In this document: in pieces, positions 1-8,280 of the stretch
Position numbering within the stretch: position 1 is the first letter of the stretch
Layout: each line of letters begins with the position of its first letter
Virus record (IMG/VR): IMGVR_UViG_3300037961_002418
Coordinates: 1,367 to 27,308 of that record
Direction: 5' to 3' (one strand)
DNA from: a virus
Length of the DNA stretch: 25,942 nucleotides
Program-made: the position numbers and the translations under genes
Notes under the pieces: generated by a model
Seen by the model: the letters and a program-made list of their open reading frames with translations, nothing else
The model's database searches: none
What the model was told of the DNA's origin: nothing

Positions 1-273
1 GTCAGCCCTGTTGATAATCGGATTCATCGCTATTATCCCGATTTCTACGTCAGAGCAAGAACCAGGCACGGAAGGATTAAGAAGTTCATTATCGAAGTTA
101 AACCGCTCTCGCAGACTAAAATACCCAAAAAACAAAAAAGGGTAACTAAGAAATACCTCACTGAGGTTAAAACTTATGCAGTAAATGATGCAAAATGGAA
201 AGCAGCACGAGAATATTGTGCTGATCGCCGTATGGAATTTATGATACTCACCGAAAAAGAATTAAAGGTATGA
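1..273 (+). CDS. 4: Head completion protein gp4, 3' part (partial at window start)
   Basis: Frame 1 is open from the first base to TGA at 271-273, giving the last 90 residues. The 5' end lies outside the window. The reading contains SPVDNRIHRYYPDF, then IIEVKP, then VNDAKWKAAREYC and a final MEFMILTEKEL. A conserved Asp-Phe, a Glu-Val-Lys and a closing 'EF.ILTE' strand are typical of T4 gp4 and of the TnsA-like nuclease fold. In T4, gp4 is needed to complete filled heads before tails join. The stop overlaps the next start as ATGA, indicating translational coupling. The family call is by motif memory; position upstream of baseplate genes agrees with the T4 order. Confidence 0.8.
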   Translation, partial: VSPVDNRIHRYYPDFYVRARTRHGRIKKFIIEVKPLSQTKIPKKQKRVTKKYLTEVKTYAVNDAKWKAAREYCADRRMEFMILTEKELKV

Positions 274-746
274 GCATCTTCAAAGACGTAAAAGATCTTG
301 CTGAAGGTAAGACCCAATCAAAAGACTGGTATCGTAGTCAACTCTATTACGGTCTGGAGGACTATACTGGCGGGTTTACGCCAGGTGATATTATCACTTT
401 CAATTACAATGCCGCCAACCCTAGAGGGAATCTGCCATGGTATGATAGGTTTCCATTGGTGCAAATAAGTGATTTAGACACTCCAATGGGTCAATTCAGT
501 GGTGGCAACGTGCACTATTTAGCACCGAGTGCCCGAAAAGGCATCTGTGAGTCATGGGCAGACGGTGGTCAAGCATATCCTGCCAGATGCCATCATAAAT
601 ACTTTATATCCAACTGTAGTAATGTAAAAGTCGTCCCGAGGATCGAGTTACGCGATATGACTCCCCTCCCCATTGAGCAATTCGTGTTTAATGTGTTAGG
701 ACGATGGGTTGATGTCCCTTCAAATCACATATGGAGTCGCCTATAA
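270..746 (+). CDS. Conserved phage protein of unknown function, 158 aa
   Basis: The start overlaps the gp4 stop as ATGA, and the stop is directly followed by the next ATG, so the gene is embedded in the structural operon. I do not recognise the family with confidence. The protein is soluble and globular-looking with no signal peptide or membrane segment. The most distinctive part is the centre: a 'FNYNAANPRGNLPWYDRFPL' segment followed by 'GGNVHYLAP' and a basic/aromatic C-terminus ending in NHIWSRL. The block 'LPxYDRFPLV...GGNxHYLxP' looks like a conserved phage signature. In T4 this slot holds gene 53 (baseplate wedge), but I cannot match the sequence to gp53. A virion or assembly role is inferred only from context. 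Confidence 0.6.
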   Translation: MSIFKDVKDLAEGKTQSKDWYRSQLYYGLEDYTGGFTPGDIITFNYNAANPRGNLPWYDRFPLVQISDLDTPMGQFSGGNVHYLAPSARKGICESWADGGQAYPARCHHKYFISNCSNVKVVPRIELRDMTPLPIEQFVFNVLGRWVDVPSNHIWSRL

Positions 747-1472
747 ATGGCATATTCAGAGCCTAATGGTTTTAGGAGGTTTTATGATCTTGTAGCATCT
801 GGTGCCAAGGAGCCATCGAGGTCTAACCTATTTTCCGTGTTTATCGGGATACCTCCTGTGCTGCGTGCTAACGAAAACTTTGATTTCAAAGAATACCAAG
901 AAACTATCAACTATTTCGCGGATTCTGTAACTGTTCCTGGCAGGAGAATTACTACAGGTCAAGTTAGAGACGTTGGTGCAATGCGTCGTTTTGCCACTGA
1001 CACCGCTTTTGGTGATGCAGCATTCTCATTCATCCTTACAAAGGACATGTATGCACGCACATTCTTTGAAAGATGGATGAATTACACTGCATCAGACGCA
1101 GAAAATCGTGTTACACTGTATGATCAATATACAACTAACATTATTATAAGTAAGTGGGAGTCTGGGTCAGGTGTTAAATATAAGGACGCTTTGACTGATG
1201 CAGAGCTTCGCTTAAATAGAGTCACTGGTGTGTGGCAGATGTATGGGGCATTTCCTTATGACATGTCTGCTATGAGTTTGACTAACGGACCCACAGATCT
1301 CATCAAGGTAGATGTTAAATTCTACTATGAGAGATATAGATTTGACACTGTATCGGAGAATATCTCCTTTGATGCAAACAAAGCTGATCGTGTTGTTAAC
1401 CAATTCTCCGATGTCGCTAGGACATTGGGTATTCCTATGGCACAGTCAGATGTCGCCAGATATGGCATCTAA
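747..1472 (+). CDS. Tail-tube-fold protein, likely baseplate tube initiator (gp54/gp48/gp19-like)
   Basis: This 241-aa protein begins with an amphipathic helix followed by 'RSNLFSVFIGIPP', the pattern that opens tube proteins (compare 'RNNMFSCVF' in T4 gp54 and 'RPNLFQVEI' in T4 gp19). A central 'FADSVTVPGRRITTGQVRDV' block matches the 'kxPexxi...' region of tube subunits. Next come 'DAAFSFILTKDMYARTFFERW' and a closing beta segment 'IKVDVKFYYERYRF', which is the usual end of the tube fold. It is longer than T4 gp19 (163 aa) and shorter than gp54 (320 aa). Location beside gp26 and the tape-measure genes favours a baseplate tube initiator over the main tube subunit, but gp19 cannot be excluded. 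It starts directly after the upstream stop. Confidence 0.7.
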   Translation: MAYSEPNGFRRFYDLVASGAKEPSRSNLFSVFIGIPPVLRANENFDFKEYQETINYFADSVTVPGRRITTGQVRDVGAMRRFATDTAFGDAAFSFILTKDMYARTFFERWMNYTASDAENRVTLYDQYTTNIIISKWESGSGVKYKDALTDAELRLNRVTGVWQMYGAFPYDMSAMSLTNGPTDLIKVDVKFYYERYRFDTVSENISFDANKADRVVNQFSDVARTLGIPMAQSDVARYGI

Positions 1473-1475
1473 ATA
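1468..1475 (+). promoter_or_regulatory. Putative T4-type late promoter (TCTAAATA)
   Basis: TCTAAATA differs by one base from the T4 late promoter octamer TATAAATA and overlaps the stop codon (TAA at 1470-1472) of the preceding gene. It ends 21 nt before the gp26 start, inside the 17-25 nt range seen at six other such sites in this window. In T4, such elements are read by RNA polymerase carrying the late sigma gp55. Weaker than the NATAAATA sites because of the C at position 2. Confidence 0.5.
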
Positions 1476-1496
1476 GATTTAATAGTATGGAGTATT

Positions 1497-2201
1497 ATGC
1501 CTTTACCTAAGCTTGCAATTCCTGAATATGAATTGACACTTCCGATTACTGGTCAAAAGGTTAATTATAGACCTTTCCTTGTAAAAGAAGAGAAACTACT
1601 ATATCTTGCAATGGAATCGCAAGATGAGAAACAGATGGTTAAAGCAGTTAAGACTATCATCAAAAACTGCACAAACCTGAAACAAAAAATTGAGTCACTT
1701 GCCACTTTTGAGATTGAGTATATCTTCCTTCGCATTCGCTCTAAAGCGGTTGCTGAAGTGAGTGAATTCAAAGTCACTTGCCCTGACGATGACACAACAA
1801 TGGTCGAAGTACAAGTCCCTCTAGAGGAAGTTGAGCTCAACATCCCTGAAGGACACAAGCAGAAGATCATGCTCAATGATGATATTGGTATCAAGATGAA
1901 GTATCCTTCACTGGATCTCTTTATCAACCAAAACATGAAAGATGAAGCAGATCTAGATGATATCTTTGATCTTGCTGCGCAGTGTATTGAGGCAGTATAC
2001 GACACCGAAGAAATTCACACTGATTTCACGAAAGCAGAAGCAATCGAGTTTCTTGAGAATCTGAATTCTGATCAATTTGCTAAGATTCAGACATTCTTTG
2101 AAACTATGCCCAAACTGTCTTATACCTTGAATGTCAAGAATCCTAAGACAGGTGTAGATAATGAAATTAAACTTGAGGGACTAGCGGCTTTTTTCGCCTA
2201 A
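1497..2201 (+). CDS. 26: Baseplate hub protein gp26 / tail assembly chaperone-like
   Basis: This 234-aa protein matches the T4 gp26 baseplate family. It opens with 'LPKLAIPEYELTLPITGQKV' and 'YRPFLVKEEKLLYLAMES', continues with an acidic helical middle ('NCTNLKQKIESLATFEIEYI'), 'FLRIRSKAVAE', and ends in 'GLAAFFA'. T4 gp26 is about 208 aa and acts in baseplate hub assembly. The last codons read GCT TTT TTC GCC TAA, containing an in-frame -1 slippery heptamer. A -1 shift would bypass the stop and fuse the protein to the downstream small ORF, as in the G/GT tail assembly chaperones of lambda-like phages. The start follows a late-promoter-like octamer by 21 nt. Confidence 0.85.
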   Translation: MPLPKLAIPEYELTLPITGQKVNYRPFLVKEEKLLYLAMESQDEKQMVKAVKTIIKNCTNLKQKIESLATFEIEYIFLRIRSKAVAEVSEFKVTCPDDDTTMVEVQVPLEEVELNIPEGHKQKIMLNDDIGIKMKYPSLDLFINQNMKDEADLDDIFDLAAQCIEAVYDTEEIHTDFTKAEAIEFLENLNSDQFAKIQTFFETMPKLSYTLNVKNPKTGVDNEIKLEGLAAFFA

Positions 2202-2240
2202 GCCTAATGCATAATAGTCTTGAAAACTACTACAAGACTA
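2175..2240 (+). promoter_or_regulatory. Putative programmed -1 ribosomal frameshift signal at the end of gp26
   Basis: Three elements line up. First, a Shine-Dalgarno-like GAGGGA lies at 2175-2180. Second, 8 nt later, the canonical heptamer T TTT TTC occupies 2189-2195 in the zero frame (codons GCT TTT TTC), two codons before the gp26 stop at 2199. Third, an 8-bp perfect inverted repeat, TAGTCTTG (2215-2222) and CAAGACTA (2233-2240) with a 10-nt loop, starts 19 nt after the heptamer. After slipping, the -1 frame reads CGC CTA AGC CTA ATG and enters the downstream ORF with no stop. The predicted fusion is about 298 aa (233 + 4 + 61). The SD spacing resembles the stimulator of the E. coli dnaX frameshift. 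The hairpin spacer is longer than usual. Confidence 0.7.
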
Positions 2241-2392
2241 ACTTTGCATTAGTGCAGCATCACAAATACAGTCTCACAGAGATTGAAAATCTGATGCCTT
2301 GGGAAAGAGATGTATATGTGAATCTTTTATTGGCTCACCTCGCTGAAGAGGAAAGACGCCAGAAACAAGATCAATCACGAATGTCACTTTAA
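2207..2392 (+). CDS. 51: gp51-like small ORF; probably the frameshift extension of gp26
   Basis: This 61-aa ORF in the -1 frame relative to gp26 starts at an ATG 5 nt after the gp26 stop. The sequence has 'YYKTNFALVQHHKYSLTEIENLMPWERDVYVNLL' features and a charged helical end 'HLAEEERRQKQDQ'. A 'PWERDxY...LL' motif followed by a basic/acidic helix is typical of the second part of phage tail assembly chaperones. T4 gene 51 lies in the same place after gene 26, but the T4 protein is much longer. No convincing ribosome binding site precedes the ATG, which supports expression by frameshifting. The stop overlaps the next start as TAATG. The position of the gene is certain; the gp51 name is by synteny. 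Confidence 0.65.
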   Translation: MHNSLENYYKTNFALVQHHKYSLTEIENLMPWERDVYVNLLLAHLAEEERRQKQDQSRMSL

Positions 2393-5358
2393 TGGCAGAA
2401 GCAACTATTAGAAAGTTTGTAAAGATCAAACCAATGACGGGTAAAACCAACTTTGGTCAGTCTTTTAATGCCTTGCGCTTATCTTTCAATAGAATTGGTA
2501 GTGGTGTAGAAGGAGTCGGACAAAACTTAAAAGAGACTACAACTCTATTAGAATTTCAGACAAAATTCTTTTCTGATAAAGGTAGAGCAGATGTAAAAGA
2601 GATTGAGGATGATGTAAAGAAAGAAGTCTCTTTGTGGTCTAGGGTTAAAAACTTTCTCAAGAAGAAGAGAGCAACAAAGAAGAGAAAGGTAGCAGAGCAA
2701 GCCTCCGAGGAAATGGCGAAGGAGGTGCCGAAAGAGGTAGATAAAGGTAAGAAGAAAATGAAGAAACCGATGGGTTTCTTCAGTAAGTTGATGGGATTCT
2801 TAGGGACCATCTTCAAATATTTTATTGTATTTGGTGCCTTAGACTGGTTAAGTAAGAATGGCGATAAGATCGTAAAGGTCGCCAAACTATTTTGGACGAT
2901 AGGCAAATTCGTCTTCAAATTGACGAGCCTTGCAATAGGCTCAATCATGGATGGACTGACCAATATCTTTGGTCGTGGATTCAATGAGTCAGGTATTAAG
3001 AGGGGATTCCGCTTCGTAGGTGGAATACTTCAACTTGCTGGAGGCTTGATGGGTCTCCGCTATTTGATGAGACCATGGAAACTTGTGACTGACGCAAGAA
3101 TGGTCATGGGCATGTTCCAGAATTTGGGCAAACAGAATGCCGCCACAGAGCAGCGTCAGCAGGCATTCAAAAACGGGTATATTGATAAAGAAACGGGCAG
3201 ACCTTATACTAAGCAAGAGTATGAGGCGATGCGTAAAGCCGCCAAGCGTAAAGGTAAACTTGCTGACTTTGAAGGTAGATTTAAGAGCACACGCGGTCCA
3301 CTAGGTAGAGCTAAGGACAATATAGGTCGTAGAGCTGGCAATATCTACAAAGGTGCCAAGGGTAGAATGGGTGGTGCCTTTAATAAATTCAAAGGCTCCA
3401 AGATGGGTATGCGCTCTAGTGGAGCGCTGAAAAGAATTGGTGGTGGTAGTGTTAAAGGTGGACTAGCAACTGGTGCATTCGCTGCTGTGGGTGGTATCAC
3501 TCGCACAATGGCAGGTCTTGCATCTGGTGAAGCAGAAGGTAGAGCAGTTGGTGCTGGTGTAGGTCAGGCAGCTGGATCTATTGCTGGTGCAGCAGCAGTC
3601 ACTGCTATCGCACCTTTCCTAGGTCCTTTGGCACCTATGATTGGTAGTGCCATTGGTGGTTTCTTAGGTGAGAAACTTGGTGCATTTATTGGTGACACTA
3701 TGCAAGGCATAGTTGAGCCACTTAAGCAGCTCTTCAGTATTAGTATGGAGGTGATAGGTGCTGCATTCAAACCTCTCTTGGATGAAGCGATGGGCTTCCT
3801 CAGTGTATTCTTTGAGGTTATTGGTGGTTTAGTTGGATTCTTGCTTGGTGGTGCATTCAAAGTTATTGCTGCGTTTACCAAGTTTGTATTTGGCACGGGA
3901 TTTAAGATTATTGGTGAGACAGTTTCTCTTGTTATAAGGAATGTCAAGAGATTGATGAATCCTGGCAGTGTTGCTGCTGGTATCTTTGACTTCTTTACCT
4001 TTAACGCATTTGATGTAGATAAAGGTGGTAAAGCTGCAGGTGGTAAGGTTGATGCACCTAAGATGGCTGAGGGTGGGTATGTAAACCTACCTCAAATCAC
4101 ACTCGCAAAGGTTATTGGCACAGGTATTCTAAAGACCATTAAAACGGTCATGCAGTTGCTTGGACCTTTGGGTGAAGTAATTAGAGCAAATATTTCTGGA
4201 GAGCTTGCTAAGTTAGACGGCATCTTTAATCAATTCTCAGAGGGTGGACCATTTGATGGATCCATAGAGATGCGTGCAAGAGGTGGTTCTGTTAGGAAGA
4301 AGCGTCCTAAACAAGGTACTACCTCCGAAGACAGAATGGCAGGGGGTGAAAAATTTAAGAAACCCAAACCATATGCTAAGGGTGGAAAGATCTTCCTTCA
4401 CTGGACAGGTGGCGGATATAACTTCAAATCTAAAGGTCACTACCACAGCATCATTCAGGGTGATGGTAGTGTTTATAAGGCACACCCATATGATCAGAGA
4501 ACTGGTGTTGCACATACCTACCTAAGAAACAGTAGTGGTATTGGTATGAGTATCGCTGCTATGGGTGGTAATCCAGATTACTGGAGTGTCCCTGTAAAGG
4601 ATGTGCAGGTCGATGCATTGGCAAAAGAAATTGCCAACGTTGGTAAAGCATGGGGATGGAGTCCTAATGATATCAACATTAAGAATGTGATGACTCATGC
4701 TGAGGCAGCATCTGGTAAAGATGGTCTGTTGCCTAGGAATGATAACTATGGTCCTACAATGTGGGGTGGTGATGGCACACGTTGGGACCTCTTACGTCTG
4801 AAGAAAGGTGGTAAAGACGGTGAGGGTGGTAATATCATCCGTGCTAAGGCACGCGGTTATATGGGTGGTGATTCCACTGTTAGAGAAATTGATGGTACAA
4901 CCACTTCCCCTAAAACTGCAGCGACACCTGGTGCAGCAGCTCCGAGTGATAGTTCTGGGACAGATTTACCTGAGACGGAGCAGAAAGAAGAGAAGAAAGA
5001 CAGCATTGCTACTAGAGTTGAGTCAATCAAAGAAGCAATTAACAAGCTCAAGGAAGCATTTGGTGGTGGATTCTCTGAGTCATTGAATCCTGCTCCACCA
5101 GCTCCTGCTCCTACTAGCACTGCATCTTCTGGTGCTGATGTCAGTATGAGTGCAACAGACACTGCAGTGAATCAACAGATCACAGCTATGAATGTATTGA
5201 AAGAGAAAGCTCACCAGGTTGAGAAGGAAGAGCTGGAAGAATCTCTTCCAATACCTGTAATGGTCAAAGTACCTGTGGAAATCCCGATAAATAATGGGGG
5301 CGGCGTGTCAAATAGAATCGTCGAAGTTAACACTACAAATGGAATGCTAACTAGGTAA
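2392..5358 (+). CDS. Tape-measure-like protein with C-terminal N-acetylmuramoyl-L-alanine amidase domain
   Basis: This 988-aa protein starts in a TAATG overlap. Residues 1-125 are helical and very Lys-rich (KKKRATKKRK). Residues 127-195 and 445-510 are long hydrophobic helices, and 385-435 is a Gly/Ala-rich membrane-active-looking stretch. Residues 664-805 form an amidase_2/PGRP-like domain: 'IFLHWTGGG' (His670), 'HYHSIIQGDGSVYKAHP' (683-699), 'MTHAEAA' (His769) and 'RWDLLRL' (Asp799). His-His-Asp is the zinc ligand set of AmpD-type amidases. The rest is a low-complexity linker and a helical tail. Position between gp51 and gp27 corresponds to T4 genes 28/29, of which gp29 (590 aa) is the tape measure. 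It is clearly paralogous to the next gene. Likely role: tail length determination or core, with peptidoglycan cleavage on DNA entry. Confidence 0.75.
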   Translation: MAEATIRKFVKIKPMTGKTNFGQSFNALRLSFNRIGSGVEGVGQNLKETTTLLEFQTKFFSDKGRADVKEIEDDVKKEVSLWSRVKNFLKKKRATKKRKVAEQASEEMAKEVPKEVDKGKKKMKKPMGFFSKLMGFLGTIFKYFIVFGALDWLSKNGDKIVKVAKLFWTIGKFVFKLTSLAIGSIMDGLTNIFGRGFNESGIKRGFRFVGGILQLAGGLMGLRYLMRPWKLVTDARMVMGMFQNLGKQNAATEQRQQAFKNGYIDKETGRPYTKQEYEAMRKAAKRKGKLADFEGRFKSTRGPLGRAKDNIGRRAGNIYKGAKGRMGGAFNKFKGSKMGMRSSGALKRIGGGSVKGGLATGAFAAVGGITRTMAGLASGEAEGRAVGAGVGQAAGSIAGAAAVTAIAPFLGPLAPMIGSAIGGFLGEKLGAFIGDTMQGIVEPLKQLFSISMEVIGAAFKPLLDEAMGFLSVFFEVIGGLVGFLLGGAFKVIAAFTKFVFGTGFKIIGETVSLVIRNVKRLMNPGSVAAGIFDFFTFNAFDVDKGGKAAGGKVDAPKMAEGGYVNLPQITLAKVIGTGILKTIKTVMQLLGPLGEVIRANISGELAKLDGIFNQFSEGGPFDGSIEMRARGGSVRKKRPKQGTTSEDRMAGGEKFKKPKPYAKGGKIFLHWTGGGYNFKSKGHYHSIIQGDGSVYKAHPYDQRTGVAHTYLRNSSGIGMSIAAMGGNPDYWSVPVKDVQVDALAKEIANVGKAWGWSPNDINIKNVMTHAEAASGKDGLLPRNDNYGPTMWGGDGTRWDLLRLKKGGKDGEGGNIIRAKARGYMGGDSTVREIDGTTTSPKTAATPGAAAPSDSSGTDLPETEQKEEKKDSIATRVESIKEAINKLKEAFGGGFSESLNPAPPAPAPTSTASSGADVSMSATDTAVNQQITAMNVLKEKAHQVEKEELEESLPIPVMVKVPVEIPINNGGGVSNRIVEVNTTNGMLTR

Positions 5359-8279
5359 TGGCAGATATCCAGCAACCACAAGTAAAAGTACAGAGAGCTC
5401 GGCTCTATAAGTATGTTTCCTTCAAAGGGAAGATGACTGGTGCTGCCAAGAAATACACTCCACTTACTGCAGCAAAGAGACTGACAGATGTAGAGAGTGA
5501 TATGAGTTTGGGGATGAAGAATCTCCTAGGTGGTGTTAATAGTATTGGTGCAACACTGAATAGTGTAGCTATGACATGCGAGAATATGAATCTCGCTATC
5601 AAAGAAAGTGTTGCAGCTCAAGTATCAGCAGCTAACAATGTAACAAGAAGCAAAAAGAAAGCTGAAACTGATAAGCAAAGATTACAGCGTAGGAAAGCTG
5701 CTGCAGATAAGAAGAAAGAGCAGGAGGCAGGCAGAGACAGCGCTGAAGATGAAGTTGAAATGACCTCTAAGGCTCATTTCCTGAATGCCATGGAGAATTT
5801 CAAGGCTGCAGGAAAGAGTGCTCTGAGTGGCATCCTAGGGACTCTAGGTAAGTTGTTTATGTGGTTAATGGGTGGATTTGTCAAATTCGCCATATTTAAT
5901 TGGATCATTGAAAATCCAGGTAAAGTCCAGAAGTTAGCTAAAGGACTGTTTGCGATAGGTAAAACTATCTACAAAGTCACCAGCTTTCTGGTTGGTATGT
6001 CATTTGATGGCATTACAAAATTCCTTGAGAATCCAATCAGTCTCAAAGGTCTCTTAGGATTTGGGCAATTCCTTATAGGGTTTGTACCTCTGTTAGGTGC
6101 ATACGCATTCCTTAAGAATCCCAAGGCAATGATCTCTGGGCTCGCCAATGTGCTCAAGGGATTGATTACAGGTCTGGGTAACTTGATGAAGGGTGGTAAA
6201 CTCTTCAGCAAGATGAAGACCTTTGGTCAGAAGTTTAGACCAGGTACGAGAGCTGGAGCCATCTTGGGCTCTGTTGCAGCTGGCACAGCTGCTGCTTCAC
6301 TGGTTGCAGCAGGTGGTGGTAGCACCTCTGAGGTAGTCGGTGCAGGTGTTGGTGCAGGTGCTGGTCAAGCAATCGGTGCTGCTCTGGGTGCAAAGACAGG
6401 CATACCTGGCATGGGTATGGTTGCTGGTGCTGCGGGTGGTTTCCTAGGTGGAAAGATAGGACAGTCTATCGGTGGCATGATGGAGCCACTGGTCACTCCT
6501 ATTAAAGAATTCTTCACAATGATGAAGGAGGTGTTTGATGCTGCTATCGCACCTATTAAGGATGGTTTGACTGAATTCTTTGATGCTCTGGGAGCAGTGA
6601 TGGGAGGATTCATTGAATTCCTCAAGCCTCATATGCCTATGATCAAGAAGATCGTTGGCACAAGCGTTAAAGTTATATTTGCACCACTGCTATTACTGCT
6701 GAAAGGATTGACAGCAGTCCTTAAATTCTTTGCACCTAGTGGTAAAGCTGAGAAAGATAAAGAAGTCAAAGGTAAGGCTGCTGGTGGTAAGATAGTCACA
6801 CCTTCAATTAGTCCACCGCCTGGTTTACCTGAGGCGGAAGAAGGTGGCACAATGACCATACCTGGTCAGATTACAGGGTGGTTTAGCCACCAAATGGAAG
6901 AAGTCAAGAAGTTACTGAGTGGATTCGGTGAGCTTCTTATGCTTCCATTCAAAGCAATCGCCAATGGTTTAGCTGGTGCAGTTGGTGATATGGTCGGCAA
7001 TATTCCTATTGTTGGTGGTCTAATCAAAGGCGCTGGTAATTTACTAGGCAACGTATTCGGTTGGAATAAAGGAAGGGCAGCAGGTGGATGGATCCAAGGT
7101 CCGAAGTCAGGTTATCCTGTGTCCCTTGATGGTGGTAGATCTGTATCTTTCATTGGTCATGGCACAGAATGGGTGGGGTATAAAAAGGCGGCTGCTGGTG
7201 GTGCCTTTGTTGTCCCATTTGATACTCCTGCAACTGACAGAAATCATGGACTCACCTCCCTAAGATGGAGAGAGGCCGCGGCGGGTGGTTATCAACTACC
7301 ACAATTCTCTGGTGGTGGTGAGTTTGATGCAGTCTTAGATCTCATCGCTAAGTATGAGTCGGGCTCAGGTGGATATGAGGCAATGTATCCAAGCACTGTG
7401 CTCAAGGGTGCCACTAAGATGACTATCTCAGAGGTTGCTCGTAAGGCAACTGGTGCAGTGGGTATGTATCAAAACATGCCTGAATTCTTGGTAAGTAGAG
7501 CTCGCGCAGTTGGGCTGAATCCTGCTAGAGCTAAGTATAATAAGTCAAACCAGAGAAAGATCGCTAAGTATCTCATCGGTAAGGGTCAAGCGGGTGTGAC
7601 TCCTCAGATGATGAAGGATGATCCTGATGAGGCAATGATCAGACTGTCTAAAGTCTGGGCTGCAATCCCTGTGCCTAAGGATATGCAGGGACATAAAAAG
7701 ATGCTTAAGAAAGGTGAGTCATATTATGCAGGTGTAGGTAGCAATAAAGCACACATCACCCCTGAGATGATGTATAAGGCGATGGCATCAACAGGTAGTG
7801 CCACTGCAACAGATACATCCACTGGTGATACGACACCAGCCTATGAGAAGAATCGTAAAAAGAATAATGAGAGTAAGAGCTCAGGATCAGACAGCTCAGG
7901 AGAAGACAAGAAAACAGAAGGTAAGTCACCTATTGATAGACTGAAAGAGTCCTTCAATCTACTGAAGGAAGCATTCAGCCCAGACATGGTGAGCTCACTT
8001 AAACCTAGCGCTACTGCTGGATCTACTATTGATAGTAAAGAGCAGGACCGTAAAGAAAATAAGGCAAACGCTATTAAACAGAGAGCTGAAGAAATTCAGG
8101 CATACCAACAGGCAAGCAGTCAAGCAATCGGTGCAGTGCAGAAACAAGGTGCAGCTGCAGGTGACACAGAGGTCCTTAGTTTCCTACCTGGTAAGGATAA
8201 ATATGACGTAGATGATTTCTTCCAGCCTAAGTTTGGGTTGGTTGCTGATTCCAATACGGAAGCGTTTAACTTGATGTAA
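5358..8279 (+). CDS. Tape-measure-like protein with C-terminal lysozyme/transglycosylase-like domain
   Basis: This 973-aa protein starts in a TAATG overlap and is a paralog of the preceding gene. It shares a basic N-terminal helix region (KKAETDKQRLQRRKAAADKK), hydrophobic helices around residues 160-220, a Gly/Ala block near 327-372 ('GAGVGAGAGQAIGAA', 'GGFLGGKIGQSIGG') and a C-terminal 'DRLKESFNLLKEAF' helix. The enzyme domain differs: about residues 655-810 contain 'LDLIAKYESGSGGYEAMYP' (candidate catalytic Glu667), 'ATGAVGMYQNMPEF' (699-712) and 'AKYNKSNQRKIAKYLI', the layout of lysozyme-like or soluble lytic transglycosylase folds (Glu, then G-x-x-G-x-Y-Q). It probably shares the tail core or hub with its neighbour and cuts the glycan strand while the neighbour cuts the peptide link. 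Enzyme activity is inferred. Confidence 0.7.
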   Translation: MADIQQPQVKVQRARLYKYVSFKGKMTGAAKKYTPLTAAKRLTDVESDMSLGMKNLLGGVNSIGATLNSVAMTCENMNLAIKESVAAQVSAANNVTRSKKKAETDKQRLQRRKAAADKKKEQEAGRDSAEDEVEMTSKAHFLNAMENFKAAGKSALSGILGTLGKLFMWLMGGFVKFAIFNWIIENPGKVQKLAKGLFAIGKTIYKVTSFLVGMSFDGITKFLENPISLKGLLGFGQFLIGFVPLLGAYAFLKNPKAMISGLANVLKGLITGLGNLMKGGKLFSKMKTFGQKFRPGTRAGAILGSVAAGTAAASLVAAGGGSTSEVVGAGVGAGAGQAIGAALGAKTGIPGMGMVAGAAGGFLGGKIGQSIGGMMEPLVTPIKEFFTMMKEVFDAAIAPIKDGLTEFFDALGAVMGGFIEFLKPHMPMIKKIVGTSVKVIFAPLLLLLKGLTAVLKFFAPSGKAEKDKEVKGKAAGGKIVTPSISPPPGLPEAEEGGTMTIPGQITGWFSHQMEEVKKLLSGFGELLMLPFKAIANGLAGAVGDMVGNIPIVGGLIKGAGNLLGNVFGWNKGRAAGGWIQGPKSGYPVSLDGGRSVSFIGHGTEWVGYKKAAAGGAFVVPFDTPATDRNHGLTSLRWREAAAGGYQLPQFSGGGEFDAVLDLIAKYESGSGGYEAMYPSTVLKGATKMTISEVARKATGAVGMYQNMPEFLVSRARAVGLNPARAKYNKSNQRKIAKYLIGKGQAGVTPQMMKDDPDEAMIRLSKVWAAIPVPKDMQGHKKMLKKGESYYAGVGSNKAHITPEMMYKAMASTGSATATDTSTGDTTPAYEKNRKKNNESKSSGSDSSGEDKKTEGKSPIDRLKESFNLLKEAFSPDMVSSLKPSATAGSTIDSKEQDRKENKANAIKQRAEEIQAYQQASSQAIGAVQKQGAAAGDTEVLSFLPGKDKYDVDDFFQPKFGLVADSNTEAFNLM

Positions 8280-8280
8280 T

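Noticed and set aside
737-748. TATAAATG at the junction before the tube-like gene
   Set aside because: Resembles the late octamer but overlaps the start codon itself, so it cannot be that gene's promoter.
1565-2005. Long antisense reading frames across gp26 and other structural genes
   Set aside because: They lie entirely opposite well-supported genes, are Ser/Leu-rich as expected for mirror frames, and have no ribosome binding sites or recognisable domains.
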